A DNA stretch of 64,000 nucleotides from NCBI GenBank assembly GCA_010093605.1, contig MU004181.1, forward strand, positions 1,922,001 to 1,986,000. The letters are read 5' to 3'. Under the pieces are notes generated by a model. The model saw nothing but the letters and a program-made list of their open reading frames with translations. It was not told the origin of the DNA and ran no database searches. How positions within the stretch are numbered: position 1 is the stretch's first letter; the number at the start of each line of letters is the position of its first letter. The position numbers and the translations under genes were made by a program. This document shows positions 12,230 to 22,354 of this stretch, piece by piece. Origin of the DNA: Lophium mytilinum (Eukaryota > Ascomycota > Dothideomycetes > Mytilinidiales > Mytilinidiaceae).

Positions 12230-13966
12230 TTAAAGCTTAATTCCCTGTTTTTCGCCCTCGACGAAAGTCTCTCGAATAATCCTGGCGTGTTTGGTGGAGC
12301 GCACAGTGATCTGACACTCAAACGGCTCCGGAACACTGAGGAACCCTCTAACCATCCTCGTGGTGGGCTCTACGACTCCGCCATCCAGTCCCTTTTTCTT
12401 GGCTATGTTGAACCCCCATAAAGTACGCACGATGTTGATATAAAGAGAGCGCTCAGCGACATGCACACCTGGGCATACCCTCCTTCCTGCCCCGTACGTG
12501 AAATGGTCTCGCTCGAGTGGGCTTTGAACGTTGATATAATGGGCCGTAGGTAGGGGCTTGTTGAGAAAGCGCGCTGGATCAAACTGTTCTGGTTCTGGAT
12601 AGAGCTCTGGATTCATGTGGATGGCCCTTTATCGTGACTTAGTCATATTCTCGTCTGACAGCTTCTGGCGGGAAAACTTACCACCAGTTCAAGATCGCTA
12701 CGGAGCCCTTGGGGATGAAGTGACCCTCATACCAGTCGTCCTCACTGGTTGCATGCATCATGCCAAACTTGTTGACAGGGCGCCAACGCAAGATCTCCTT
12801 GACCATACTTCTCGAGTACGGGAGATTCTGCTCATCGTTCCAATCCGGGAGTCGATCTGAGCCCACGACACGATCAATCTCCTCCTGGGCTTTCTTGGCG
12901 GTCTCCGGGAAAAGGACCATGGCTAGGATCCAGTTGTTCAGAGTTGTTGCTGTTGTCTCCGAGCCGGCTTCGACGAGGCCCCCGCATGTGTAAGCTGCGA
13001 GTAAATCATCGATGCCATTCTTCTTTGGGTCGTCAAGGTAGAACTGCTTGCAGAAACAGTTTGCGGCAGTACCCTCGTCCACCTCCTTCTTCAAGCGCTC
13101 CCACAAGTCTAGGTATACTTTACTGTCGTACTTGAATACGCTCTCAGCATAGCTACGCCAGTTTCCAAGCATCCACTGGGGCAGGTATGCCAAAGAAGGG
13201 AAGCTGTCTACTACATGTGCGCCTGGTGCTGTCATCTCGGTCAAATTGTCGAGGACAGTATAGATTTTCTTGATCAGGGGATCGTTCCACGATGGGATCC
13301 GATAGCCATAGGTCACCAGCATGATGACAGAAGCAGAGTAGCGCCGATTTATGGAGTAGAACTCGTCAGGCTCGTTCAAGAGATCGTGTAGAACTTGCTT
13401 TGATTCAAAGTCCTGCACGGGTTGGTACTTCACGGCGGTGGTTGAGCTAAGAAGCGCGTGGCTATGTTTACGAAGCTGTCTCCATTGCGGTCCATAGGCC
13501 ATGAACAGCTGTCGGCAAAATCGACTGGCGACATCTTGGGCCAATGGAAGGGGAGGTCTCGAAGAGTAGATTGCCGATTTCTTGTCCATCAAATCTTTGA
13601 CAGCTTGTGGCGACGAAAGCCACACATAGTCCGCTCCGCCTATCTTGGTGTAGAACACATCACCGAATTGTCGGTGCCATTGGACTGCTTTGGCTCGGAC
13701 CAGTTCAGAATCAGCCAGGTCGAATAAGTTACCAACAAGCGGCAATCCTTTTGGACCGGGTGGAAGGCGTCGCCTTCGCGAATCCTAAATGAAAAGCGGA
13801 GTCAGAAGTGTCTTAATGCTGCCGAGACTAGACTTGCACATACCCTGATCACATTCGGAACGGTAAAGAAATATACAGCAACTAAGAGCAAAACAGGCCC
13901 AACAACGAGCACAAGCGAAAGGGGGATGTGGGGCATCAAGCCACCAAAAAGCGCTGCGAATGCCAT
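12230..13966 (-). CDS. Cytochrome P450 monooxygenase (B)
   Basis: P450 of 540 aa. Exons on the minus strand: 13966-13844, 13784-12682 and 12626-12230. Exon 1 encodes the membrane anchor; exon 2 opens with the proline hinge LPPGPKGLPLVGN. The I-helix is EAGSETT (Glu instead of the usual Asp), ExxR is in KEILRWRP, and heme binding is FTYGAGRRVCPG. It is clearly related to P450 A (shared AIYSSRPP-like region, shared C-terminal layout), but no intron position is shared, so duplication is not recent. Substrate unknown, probably an aromatic intermediate. It is divergent from the decarboxylase-like gene at 14426. Confidence 0.9.
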
Positions 13967-14116
13967 GCTTGTATCGGATAGTCAACACAGCCTCCAGGAC
14001 AAAACAACTGCAACGAGTCGGACCAATGCTTATACATACACAAACGCCCCAGCTAAGAAAGCGGAAAGTAGCTGGTGGGCTGAATGTGAGCGTGGGGAGG
14101 CGCCAGGGCCGAATTA

Positions 14117-14138
14117 CCCCTCAGTGGGGAGACCCCTC
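14117..14138. promoter_or_regulatory. Palindrome CCCCTCAGTGGGG plus CCCCTC
   Basis: CCCC-N5-GGGG at 14117-14129 has the same spacing as the site at 6253; a further CCCCTC is at 14133. It lies between P450 B and the decarboxylase-like gene, about 160 and 300 bases from their ATGs. Confidence 0.5.
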
Positions 14139-14425
14139 GCAACCGCCCAGAGCCTACTCCTGAACTGTACTGAAGTTGCATAGTCCTACCCCCATCTTTA
14201 AACTAAGTGGGATATGCAATGGATGTGAGGAACTTCTCTCGCCATCTGCGACCTTCCGCATCCCGTCACCGCCGCCGACGACGCGCCCCCTGACGTTGCT
14301 TATAGAACTGCTCAAGTCTCGTATGTATCATCTCAATCACGAGCCTATTCCAACCTTGGGCATCCCTGCAAATCATTGACCGCTGACATTTCAGAAGTTT
14401 AGGACCGTCTATCTGTTCTCGAAGG

Positions 14426-14839
14426 ATGGCGTCTCCCAAGGAAGTCACGGACGCACACAAGACGATATTTGAAGAGGGCATCAAGATGCGATATGCCGTT
14501 GCCGGGAAGGAGTACGTCGACAAGGCGCTTGCGAATGGGTCATCCGAGTTCGCCCGGCCGATGCAAGAGCTGGTTACGGAAGCCTGCTGGGGTTCTGTTT
14601 GGAGCAGGCCAGGGCTGGAGCGGAAGCAGCGCAGCTTGCTCAACATTGCAATGCTGTGTGCCTTGAATCGTTCTGCCGAGCTTGCAGTGCACGTCAAAGG
14701 CGCTGTGAATAACGGCGCGTCGGACGTGGAGATCAGAGAAACATTGTTGCAGGCGGCTATTTATTGCGGAATGCCCGCTGGGATCGAGGGGTTCAAGGTG
14801 GCAGAGAAGACGATAAACGAGATGAGGATTGCGAAGTAG
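14426..14839 (+). CDS. Carboxymuconolactone decarboxylase-like protein
   Basis: Single-exon protein of 137 aa of the AhpD/CMD fold. It matches the size and layout of bacterial gamma-carboxymuconolactone decarboxylases: an N-terminal helix with KVR-like lead, a central ELVTEACWGSVW segment, a LLNIAMLCALNR helix and a C-terminal GMPAGIEGFK segment. In bacteria this family works in the protocatechuate branch of the beta-ketoadipate pathway, but fungi usually use a different lactone there. Its role here is therefore inferred: decarboxylation of a lactone or acid intermediate. A GTATGT...TTTCAG stretch just upstream may be a 5' UTR intron. It converges on the FAD monooxygenase. Confidence 0.85.
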   Translation: MASPKEVTDAHKTIFEEGIKMRYAVAGKEYVDKALANGSSEFARPMQELVTEACWGSVWSRPGLERKQRSLLNIAMLCALNRSAELAVHVKGAVNNGASDVEIRETLLQAAIYCGMPAGIEGFKVAEKTINEMRIAK

Positions 14840-15183
14840 AGAATACAAGTTGACGGTTGAGAATCTCGGTGGAGCAAGAATGGTAGCGTTGCTGGCCGGG
14901 AAAGACTACACGCATATCAAGATTTTCACTTTCAAATCAAATACTAGCAATGTTCGCCGATTGAATCATGAATCCGCAACTTGGTGCGCGTCCTACTTTC
15001 CAATGTGTTTCCGACCAATGCTACTGTGCTAGCTCGACGAAAGGGACATCATTTTCTCATTGCGGTGTCATTGTTGGCATTGACGAAACTTGGACTACCC
15101 CCTAATCACGATAGCGTAACATATGTTTTGCTAAATGTATACGTGCTTTCGAGTCTACCATTGAGAACGCTATTTCGTTTTGT
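14840..15183. other. Convergent 3' gap
   Basis: 344 bases, A/T-leaning, no coding or repeat signal and no GNGGGG site. Confidence 0.5.
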
Positions 15184-16778
15184 CTAATCAGTGACCCCCA
15201 CAGCCGCTACCAAAGCAGGGGAAGTGAATTCCTTGCCAACCACAGCTGCGTCTTTTGCTCCTGTTGAATTATTGTAGTGTTTCGTGAAGTCGTATTTCAG
15301 AGCGTTGATACCCTAGAATTATTTCAACCCAGTCAGCACAGTACTCCCTTTGTACTCAACGCCGCTTTCTCCGATACACTTACAGCTTGGAATTCCCTCG
15401 AGAAATCTGCGTCTGTTGCTGTCCTTTGGCAGAGCTTTAGAAATTCATCCGTCTCAAGAGCCTTTTCTGGGTCTTGTGCAAACAGACGGCGAATGTTCTC
15501 ACTTGAGAGGGGATCGACGATACAGGTGTATAGCTTCCTACGGACGTCGCTGTAGATGTCGAGAATGTCTGGGGCGGCCACATTGTCGTAGATGCCTATA
15601 AGGCAGTCGTATAGTCCGCCCACATCAACTATCCCACCGGTGAGTCCGAGACCCCCGCTATTGCTAGTGTGTTAGCGTTCGGTTGACGACAGGGTAGAGA
15701 ACGGGGTAGAGTATGCTGCGGAAGCCTTACAAAGGGTTGCAGAGATGTGCAGCGTCTGCTGCCAATAGAAAACGGCCAACTCTCATCCTCTCTGCCAGCC
15801 GCTGGTGTATCTTATACGGACTAATGCTGGCAAGCTTATAGTCACTGGGCTCCGGATTACCAGGCAGCATTGTCTTGAACTTCATTGGTTGGCGGGCAAG
15901 CAGCTCCTCCCGCGACAACCCGGGCAGTTCGCCATAGCTAACTCTCCATAGACCATCATTCGAGATACGTGACGCCATGTGCCAGTGCTCTGGGTGGATG
16001 ATGAAGTTGGCGTCCTCGTACCCGTACTTAGTGAAGTCGTAATACGTCTGAAAATAGCACCGTTAGCCGGGGCCTGTATGGTTGGATGCATCATCAGAGG
16101 TGCATCGGCTTGACTCTTACATTAGTTGCTACGATCTGCTCATCCCACGTTCGTCCGGGAAAATTCGAATCACCAAACAGTGACCGGCGTATCTGGCTGT
16201 TCGCACCGTCGCAGCCGACGATGTAGTCGGCCTCTATTCTCGACTCCCCATCCGGTGACTGGACGTCCACCCAGGCCTTGTCATCGTCTTGACCGATGCC
16301 AGTGACCTTGTGCTTGAAGAGAATCTTCGCAGTGGGCTGTTTCGTCACATGCTCGTACAAAACAGCCCCCAGCTTATTCAAGGGCAGGCACACCATCCGG
16401 TCCGGGTCGCCGTCCATGACACTGCCGTCGATGCCTGCTAGGACAGTGCCGTCCATCTTTCGCCAGCAGACGACGCCTGGAATGAAGCCTTTGGCACGGA
16501 CGTCATCGCCGACCCCAGCACGATTGAGCTCATGCATGGCTGGCGGACCGTAGTGTGTGGCGCGTGGGTTCTCGTCCAGCTTGTCACCCATTTCGAGTAT
16601 CGTCACGGGAATGCCTTGTTTGGCTAGGAGAATACTGAGGAGTAGTCCCGCAGGGCCTGCGCCTACAACGATGACCTGGGGACGGCCGTCAGTCTTGGAC
16701 ACGACCCAAAATGGGCAACAGGCTGGAATGCGTGCTCGTTACCTTTGAAAAGCCCGGGGTCTTATGTGAAATAGCCAT
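15184..16778 (-). CDS. FAD-dependent aromatic hydroxylase (class A flavoprotein monooxygenase)
   Basis: Flavin monooxygenase of 444 aa. Exons on the minus strand: 16778-16743, 16693-16121, 16047-15731, 15663-15384 and 15312-15184. A 12-codon first exon supplies the ATG; without it the frame would open only at a GTG. The dinucleotide motif VGAGPAG lies near residue 20, the DG motif reads GCDGANSQIRR, and the second FAD motif reads AADAAH where most members have GDAAH. NSGGLGLTGG follows. The family hydroxylates phenols or benzoates using NAD(P)H and O2. It lacks the thioredoxin-like C-terminal domain of phenol 2-monooxygenases, so it is closer in size to salicylate- or 3-hydroxybenzoate-type enzymes. 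Substrate unproven. Confidence 0.87.
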
Positions 16779-16892
16779 GATTACGGTAGAATGAGAAGCA
16801 AGGTAGTAACAGGACTTTCCGCACAACAATCAGAGGAAGCAGCATCTTTATTGACTGCGCCACAGCGAAGCAGAGCAGTCGAGATGGCGGGG

Positions 16893-16933
16893 GAGGGGCA
16901 AGCAATGCGGGGCCAACTTGGGGAGCTTCCCCA
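16893..16933. promoter_or_regulatory. GAGGGG, GCGGGG and TGGGGAGCTTCCCCA upstream of FAD monooxygenase
   Basis: GAGGGG at 16893, GCGGGG at 16907 and a perfect 15-bp palindrome at 16919-16933 lie 115-155 bases before the ATG. The palindrome has the G and C tracts in reverse order (GGGG-N5-CCCC) compared with the sites at 6253 and 14117. Confidence 0.45.
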
Positions 16934-17302
16934 GGTCAACGTACCGGCGACGGCAAAGGACGCCTGGTAAGGCTTCGTCAGCCAGTAGCTACTGCGTGTA
17001 GGTGTAGCTTTTCTGCCGTGGAGACAGGGGGCTGCATCAGGTGCCAGCGCCAGGTCGCTAACACACCACACTCCACTTGCGCAGTGACTGCATCAACGAG
17101 CTTGTATGGAAGAATCGGCTGCCTCGATCGCGTTGTGTGCCACGAGAAAGTCAGGAAAGATTGGAGCGCAGCTAGGTTTGATCGAGACATCCTTTCGGCA
17201 TGGCGTCGCTTGACACACGTGACACCACGTGATGTGCTAAGCTTCAAGTATTTTCATTTGTGCGAGAGCTACAGGACTTCATATACCCGCCCGAAACATC
17301 TA
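16934..17302. other. Intergenic stretch
   Basis: About 370 bases between the hydroxylase promoter and the 3' end of dehydrogenase B. No gene seen. Two close CACGTG E-box-like words occur near 17216-17235. Confidence 0.4.
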
Positions 17303-18354
17303 CTACTGTGCACTCCCTCTAGCCGCGCCCGTCTTCCCTACAGCCCAATCTTCATCGCCGCCGATGTATCTAAACACCACTCGCGAGTCGAGATCGCGGC
17401 AGCGCTCATCATTCATCGCAGCCGTATACGTCTCCAAGCCCGCATCTCCCAGCATCAGCTTCGCGCCGACGCGCTTCGCCGAGTCCACGGCCAGCGAGAA
17501 GTCCTTTCGCATCAATTGCACTTTGAATCCGCCCTGGTAGCCCTTGCTCGCCGGCGCCTCTGGGCAGATGCCCGGCACCGGATTCCACTTGTCACAGATG
17601 GTACTCTGCGCCGTGCTGGTGTGGAAGATGTCAGCCAGCACGCGCGGGCTCATGCCAGACTTAATGCCCATGTTCATTGCTTCTGATGTCGCTATGGCAA
17701 TCAGGCCGGAGCAGTAGTTGTTGCACAGCTTCGCCGCGAGGCCGAGCGACTGGGCACCGCATGGGAAGACGGATGTGCCCATCATGCCTAACAGGTGCTG
17801 GATGCCCGCAAAACGGACGTCGTCGTGGGCGCAGCCGACCATGAATGTGAGAGTAGCTTTCTGGGCGCCCAGGTTCCCTCCTGAGACCGGGGCATCATAG
17901 AACGCAATGGATGCGTCTTTTTCCCTGATGCTTGACGCTACGGCTAGCGAGGTAGCCGTGTCGATGGTGGAGCAGTCAATGAGCAGCTTGCCATTTATGT
18001 TGGCGGAGAGAATGCCCGTTTCGGGCGTGAGGTATACCGAACGGACATGCGAGCCTTCTGGCAGCATGGTTAAGATGATATCCTATGGCGTGGTGTCGTG
18101 TTAGCCATTGGTGGGGTTCTTTAATTACTGTAAAATGGGGGCATCTGTACAGCTTTTTCTGCTACATCCTTTGCGCTCCCACATGCTTCAACTTTACCAT
18201 TGCTCTGTACAGACAACATGTGCATCGGCTGGGTAACTACGTCAAACACATACACCTTCACCGGCTGCGGGAGCTTCTTGGCCAAGTTCTCAACCATGGG
18301 ATATCCCATGACACCGAGCCCGACGAAACCAATGCTTTTGTTTGTAAAGTCCAT
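17303..18354 (-). CDS. 3-hydroxyisobutyrate dehydrogenase-like oxidoreductase (copy B)
   Basis: Protein of 327 aa, exons 18354-18151 and 18082-17303 on the minus strand. The Rossmann motif GFVGLGVMGYP is at residues 9-19, the substrate-binding DAPVSGGNLGA near residue 125, and the catalytic Lys in GLAAKLCNNY. The intron follows the AEKA codons with a GTACAG donor and restores the conserved DIILTMLPEG segment. It shares the fold and most motifs with copy A at 149-1279 (for example MGYPM, CDKWNPVPG against CDHVCPVPG). Likely reduces or oxidises a 3-hydroxy acid or semialdehyde. Lies downstream of, and in the same direction as, the metallo-beta-lactamase gene. Confidence 0.9.
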
Positions 18355-18489
18355 GATATAGCACCAGACGGGCAGAAAATTGTTGCTAGGGACAAAAAAA
18401 AAATGCGAATACTGTCGTTGGAAAATTGTTAGGTGTGTTTTCTAAGGAGAGTTGCTGGTTTTATCGGGCCGGCGATTGAAGAGGATCAG

Positions 18490-18591
18490 GTGGGGTTTGA
18501 CCGATCGCGTACCTGGACACCAGTAGCTTTATGGTAGTGCTAGTAACTATATCACTGTTGCCACAGGGCAACAGGGGGCTTCGGCGCGGGG
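18490..18591. promoter_or_regulatory. GTGGGG and GCGGGG upstream of dehydrogenase B
   Basis: GTGGGG at 18490-18495 and GCGGGG at 18586-18591 lie 136 and 232 bases before the ATG in a 350-base gap that has no other features. Confidence 0.4.
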
Positions 18592-18704
18592 TACATAAAT
18601 GCTCAACGACGCGTCGGCCAATCATCAGCTTGCCCAGGGACAGTATTGCGGCCCACATCTGACAAGTATTGCAAGTTTAAATTTGGGGCTACCAGTGCCT
18701 CTCT

Positions 18705-19643
18705 CTAAGGCAGCGAGTTTGGGAAGAAGTATGCCTGATTCGCCTTATACCAATGCTCATCGTGAGCAGCAACTACCTGAACACCACCAGATTGCTGCAG
18801 CATCCGCAACCTCACAATCGACTCCCTCGCACCCTCCGGGTCCAAGTGGATGCACAAACTATGCCCTTCATCACCAGTCCAGAAGCCCAGTTCCTTCTCC
18901 CCGCTCAGCAGGCGCGGGTCGTGGAACGCATCGCCACAGAGACAAACCCACTTTGTCGGCCCGGTGCGACACAGTAGATTGATATGGCCTGGAAGGTGAC
19001 CGGGGCAGTCGACCACGTAGACGGAACCGTCCCCTAGCAGATCAATTGCTGCAGGGAATGGCCCCAGCGCCTGCCAGTTCCACCTCTGCTCCGATGCTGC
19101 ACTGGTGCTGTCCACCGGCGGGAGCTCGACGGTACGTTCTTTGGGCAAGACATGTGGGTCAAAGTGCTGGTGAGTGCCTTTGCCCGTGAGACCGTGGGCC
19201 GTCATGTTGCATGCGCCGTGGCCCACAATCACTTCAGCGGTGTGGAAGTCCTCCAGATCGCCGTGGTGGTCGTAGTGCATATGGCTGATTACAATGGCGT
19301 CAATTTTAGTCGCCGGAATGCCTCCATCCGCCAACTGTCTTGCCACGCCTGGCCCCAGCTGGTATGGCTGCCTGTTCCGCAAGTGGACTTGCTGCATAGG
19401 CGTGTATCGATTGATGTCGGAGCGCAGGCCCAAGTCAAACATCAGGTAGAATGGCTTGCTGCTCCCATCGGCCAGGCCCGGGTGAGTGATGAGAAATGCC
19501 ATTGAGGGCACTGTCCTCACGGCTTCAGAGTCAGCCGGCGATACGAAGGCCTTTTCTGGGAGGGTTATGAAGCCGCTCGTCAGCGGGGACACGGCGACGA
19601 ACTTCTGGCCACGTGGGCAGGCGGGCAGCGTGGAGCTGTTCAT
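18705..19643 (-). CDS. Metallo-beta-lactamase-fold hydrolase (lactonase-like)
   Basis: Intronless protein of 312 aa. The zinc-binding motif HMHYDHHGD (HxHxDH) is at about residues 120-128, with later ligands in VGHGA, CGDAFHD and AAHDEHW, so both metal sites look complete. The layout matches the N-acyl-homoserine-lactonase-like group of the superfamily. In a catabolic cluster it could open a lactone made during ring breakdown, or quench bacterial signals; the sequence cannot decide. No signal peptide. It is divergent from the Zn2Cys6 regulator, with GTGGGG and CCCCGC in the shared gap. Confidence 0.88.
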   Translation of the reverse strand: MNSSTLPACPRGQKFVAVSPLTSGFITLPEKAFVSPADSEAVRTVPSMAFLITHPGLADGSSKPFYLMFDLGLRSDINRYTPMQQVHLRNRQPYQLGPGVARQLADGGIPATKIDAIVISHMHYDHHGDLEDFHTAEVIVGHGACNMTAHGLTGKGTHQHFDPHVLPKERTVELPPVDSTSAASEQRWNWQALGPFPAAIDLLGDGSVYVVDCPGHLPGHINLLCRTGPTKWVCLCGDAFHDPRLLSGEKELGFWTGDEGHSLCIHLDPEGARESIVRLRMLQQSGGVQVVAAHDEHWYKANQAYFFPNSLP

Positions 19644-19814
19644 GGTGAAGACGGTCGTAGATGCTCAGCTTGGCGGAGCGTGGTGGGTACTGTGCGATGT
19701 TGGATACACAAGTAGTAGGCTTAGGTGGGCTATAGACAGCTTGGACAGCATGATTGACAGCAGGTAGTTGCAAAAGCAGAAATGGTTGGTGTTTACCGCA
19801 GTCAAAAGCCGGAT

Positions 19815-19838
19815 GTGGGGAAGCAGTGAAGTCCCCGC
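19815..19838. promoter_or_regulatory. GTGGGG-N12-CCCCGC pair
   Basis: GTGGGG at 19815 and CCCCGC at 19833 lie in the divergent gap, about 170 bases from the lactonase-like ATG and 150 from the Zn2Cys6 ATG. Confidence 0.45.
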
Positions 19839-19987
19839 ATAAGAGCAGTCCCTGAGCCCCTGACTCAGACCCCGTTTGAGCCACCAGCAGCAGCAGGTAT
19901 ATTGGCGAGAGCTGCTGCTGCCGGCAACGTTAAATACCATCTTTTCAAACGCCGATATCGAAATCAAACGCCACAGCCGTGCCGAAA

Positions 19988-21919
19988 ATGGGCTCCGTAG
20001 GAGAAGCTTCGACAGCAGAAGCCGCGCTAGCTAAAGACGACCCCGATGGCCACCATGACCACGACATCGAAACCAGCACCACCTCGGCCTGCACGGAAAA
20101 ACGGGCGGCAAAGCGGAAGCCCGGGAATGTGAGGCCCCCCCGTGTTCAGACGGCTTGCGAGAGATGCCGTATCAAGCGAGTGCGCTGCGACGGCGAGCTG
20201 CCCAGCTGCGCTCGCTGTCTATCATTGGACCTCCCGTGCCAATACCCGCGGCGGCGGCGGCCCAGGGGCCGCTCTGACTACGTGCGGGTGCTGGCGTCGC
20301 AGACGTCCTCATCCTTACCCCAAGTGACGGAGCATTCCACCCAAGATCTGCTCGGAGATCGATTCCGGCCCGAAGCGCATCGCAACAAGGACAGCCAGCC
20401 GCTGGCGCTGCCACCAGATGCCTGGAGCCTCATCGACACCTACTTTGCATACACGCAGAGTTGGCTACCCATTCTCGACCGTGCCAACGTCTACCGCACA
20501 GCGCACTTCTGCTCGGCGAGCGGCGTCGAAGATGCGGCCAACTGCCCTGGTCCGGGGGCAACGGTTGCGTTATGGGCCGCCCTCGCGCTAGCATCGAGCC
20601 AAATCTCAATGCCTCCACGCGACCGAAACCACATCTACCGCGTGGCAAGAGGCCTGGTCTCGGACGATGTGGAAACTTGCGGGCTGGGACATGCCCAGGC
20701 GCTGCTCCTGCTTAGCCTCGTTAAGTTCAATGCGGGATTCTGCGCCACGGCCTCCCTTCTGGTTGGGCAGGCCATCCAGATCGCCTACAACATCGGCCTG
20801 CACCAAGCAAACCGCCCCTCCGATGGCGACGCAGCATCGCATGCTCCTCATCCCAAGGGGAAGCACGTCCTGCTAGGATGCTTCATTCTCGATACCTTGT
20901 ACTCGGCTAGGCTTGGCCGTCCGCCGCAGCTGCGAAAAGACTTCGTTGGCGAGCTGGAACGTCTAGACGAAGACGTACTGGAGGAGTGGGACGTGTGGGA
21001 TGTCCCTCCCCACTTGAACTACGCTGTGAGCCGGCAGCCGCTGAGATTGAACAGTACTTTTAAGGAGCTGGGAAAAATCCACGTGCTTCTCAACGACCTC
21101 CTATGCAGCGGTATGGAGAAGGAACACGCGCCCGGGCAGTACTCCCTCTTCTTCGACCGGCTGGTGAAGCTCAGCAGGGAGCTTCCTAGTCCTTGTCAGC
21201 TCAACATGTCGCTGGAGGAATCAAAACTCATCGCCAACATCCATCAACTGCAGGTATACAATCTGCACTCCGCCTTGGCCGCCGCAGCCATGCTTCTCCA
21301 GCTCTATCCCTACCGCGCCGAGAGCGCCGACACCTTGGCCACCAACCTCGGAACAGGCCCTACCCACGCCCACCACATCCTCGGCCTGCTCCGCCGATAC
21401 TCAACTACATTCGGGCTTAGCTACGTCCCGCCTCATCTCGATTTCGCCGTCGCGCTGGCAACACGTCTTTCAGAACGGCCAACTGCCGGCACCGACTGTG
21501 ACTGGAGCGCCGAGAGGACAGTGAGGATCCGTCTAGAAGGCTATGCCGCGCGGATCCGCTACCAACGACTGCAGCTCGACGCCGTAGACACAGCCTCTCT
21601 CGCCTCGCCCGCGTCCCTCACGACAGCGACGACAGAAGCGGCATCGAGCCCGGCGACCAGCCTCGACGGGGCTTCTCACCACACGCCAGCACTGTGCTTC
21701 TCCACGCCGAGCTCCTCGATTTGCACTGGACCTATAGTAGAGGCGGATGTTGTGGCTATGGATCTCGTAGGGAAGGGGGTGCCGTGCCCCGACGAGTTGA
21801 AGAACTGTGCCCAGTCGCTGGACGTCGGGAGCGTGTCTGCAGCGTATGGGCCACGGGAGTCCGAGACACCATTCCAATTTATCGACTGGCCGAACGAGCT
21901 ATTAGCGTTCTCGTTATAG
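19988..21919 (+). CDS. Zn2Cys6 transcription factor
   Basis: Intronless regulator of 643 aa. The binuclear zinc cluster is canonical: C57, C60, C67, C74, C77 and C84 with spacing 2-6-6-2-6, followed by a basic stretch (PRRRRPRG). The middle is a fungal-specific TF domain (SWLPILDRANVYR, then ARLGRPPQLRKDF). The acidic histidine-rich N-terminus (DGHHDHD) is notable. ATG 19988 is the first in-frame Met. The gene is more GC-rich than its neighbours. It is a third regulator in the cluster and probably the substrate-responsive one, as is usual for this family; that is inference. Confidence 0.9.
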   Translation: MGSVGEASTAEAALAKDDPDGHHDHDIETSTTSACTEKRAAKRKPGNVRPPRVQTACERCRIKRVRCDGELPSCARCLSLDLPCQYPRRRRPRGRSDYVRVLASQTSSSLPQVTEHSTQDLLGDRFRPEAHRNKDSQPLALPPDAWSLIDTYFAYTQSWLPILDRANVYRTAHFCSASGVEDAANCPGPGATVALWAALALASSQISMPPRDRNHIYRVARGLVSDDVETCGLGHAQALLLLSLVKFNAGFCATASLLVGQAIQIAYNIGLHQANRPSDGDAASHAPHPKGKHVLLGCFILDTLYSARLGRPPQLRKDFVGELERLDEDVLEEWDVWDVPPHLNYAVSRQPLRLNSTFKELGKIHVLLNDLLCSGMEKEHAPGQYSLFFDRLVKLSRELPSPCQLNMSLEESKLIANIHQLQVYNLHSALAAAAMLLQLYPYRAESADTLATNLGTGPTHAHHILGLLRRYSTTFGLSYVPPHLDFAVALATRLSERPTAGTDCDWSAERTVRIRLEGYAARIRYQRLQLDAVDTASLASPASLTTATTEAASSPATSLDGASHHTPALCFSTPSSSICTGPIVEADVVAMDLVGKGVPCPDELKNCAQSLDVGSVSAAYGPRESETPFQFIDWPNELLAFSL

Positions 21920-22047
21920 CACACAGGTGGCCCGGGTTGCCCGTCTTGGGCGGAGGAATTGTATTAGTACCCTGTTGCTATACTTCTACAGAGGCGTCAC
22001 GGATGTAATGAAGGGATATGAAGGGTCATAATCATTAATATGAAAAT

Positions 22048-22323
22048 TCAGGGCTTAAGGTTGGAACGTTGAATTGGATTGTACTCATAATTATGAAAGA
22101 TATATACAGAGGAAGAGACGAGTTCCAACGGTCAACGTCGCGATAGACTAGGCCTGGAACAACGTTGGTCCGATCCGTAGCGCCACCACTGGTTACGTCG
22201 AGATATAAGAAACTACGGCGAACGCAATACCTTTGATCAAGAGGCGATAGATAATTGACATCCAAGGTAGCAACGCTCACATCTCCTAGAACGTGATTCA
22301 ACCGCGCAGTCCATTCCATCTGC
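22048..22323 (-). mobile_element. Possible solo LTR fossil (Copia-like)
   Basis: A segment bounded by GTTGGAAC-like and GTTCCAAC-like ends, with a TATATATC tract near its end, resembles a short Copia-type LTR. No internal region and no clear target duplication are visible. It looks old. Weakly supported. Confidence 0.3.
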
Positions 22324-22354
22324 TGGCTATCCTGGCGGGCAAGTCGTTGAAAGG

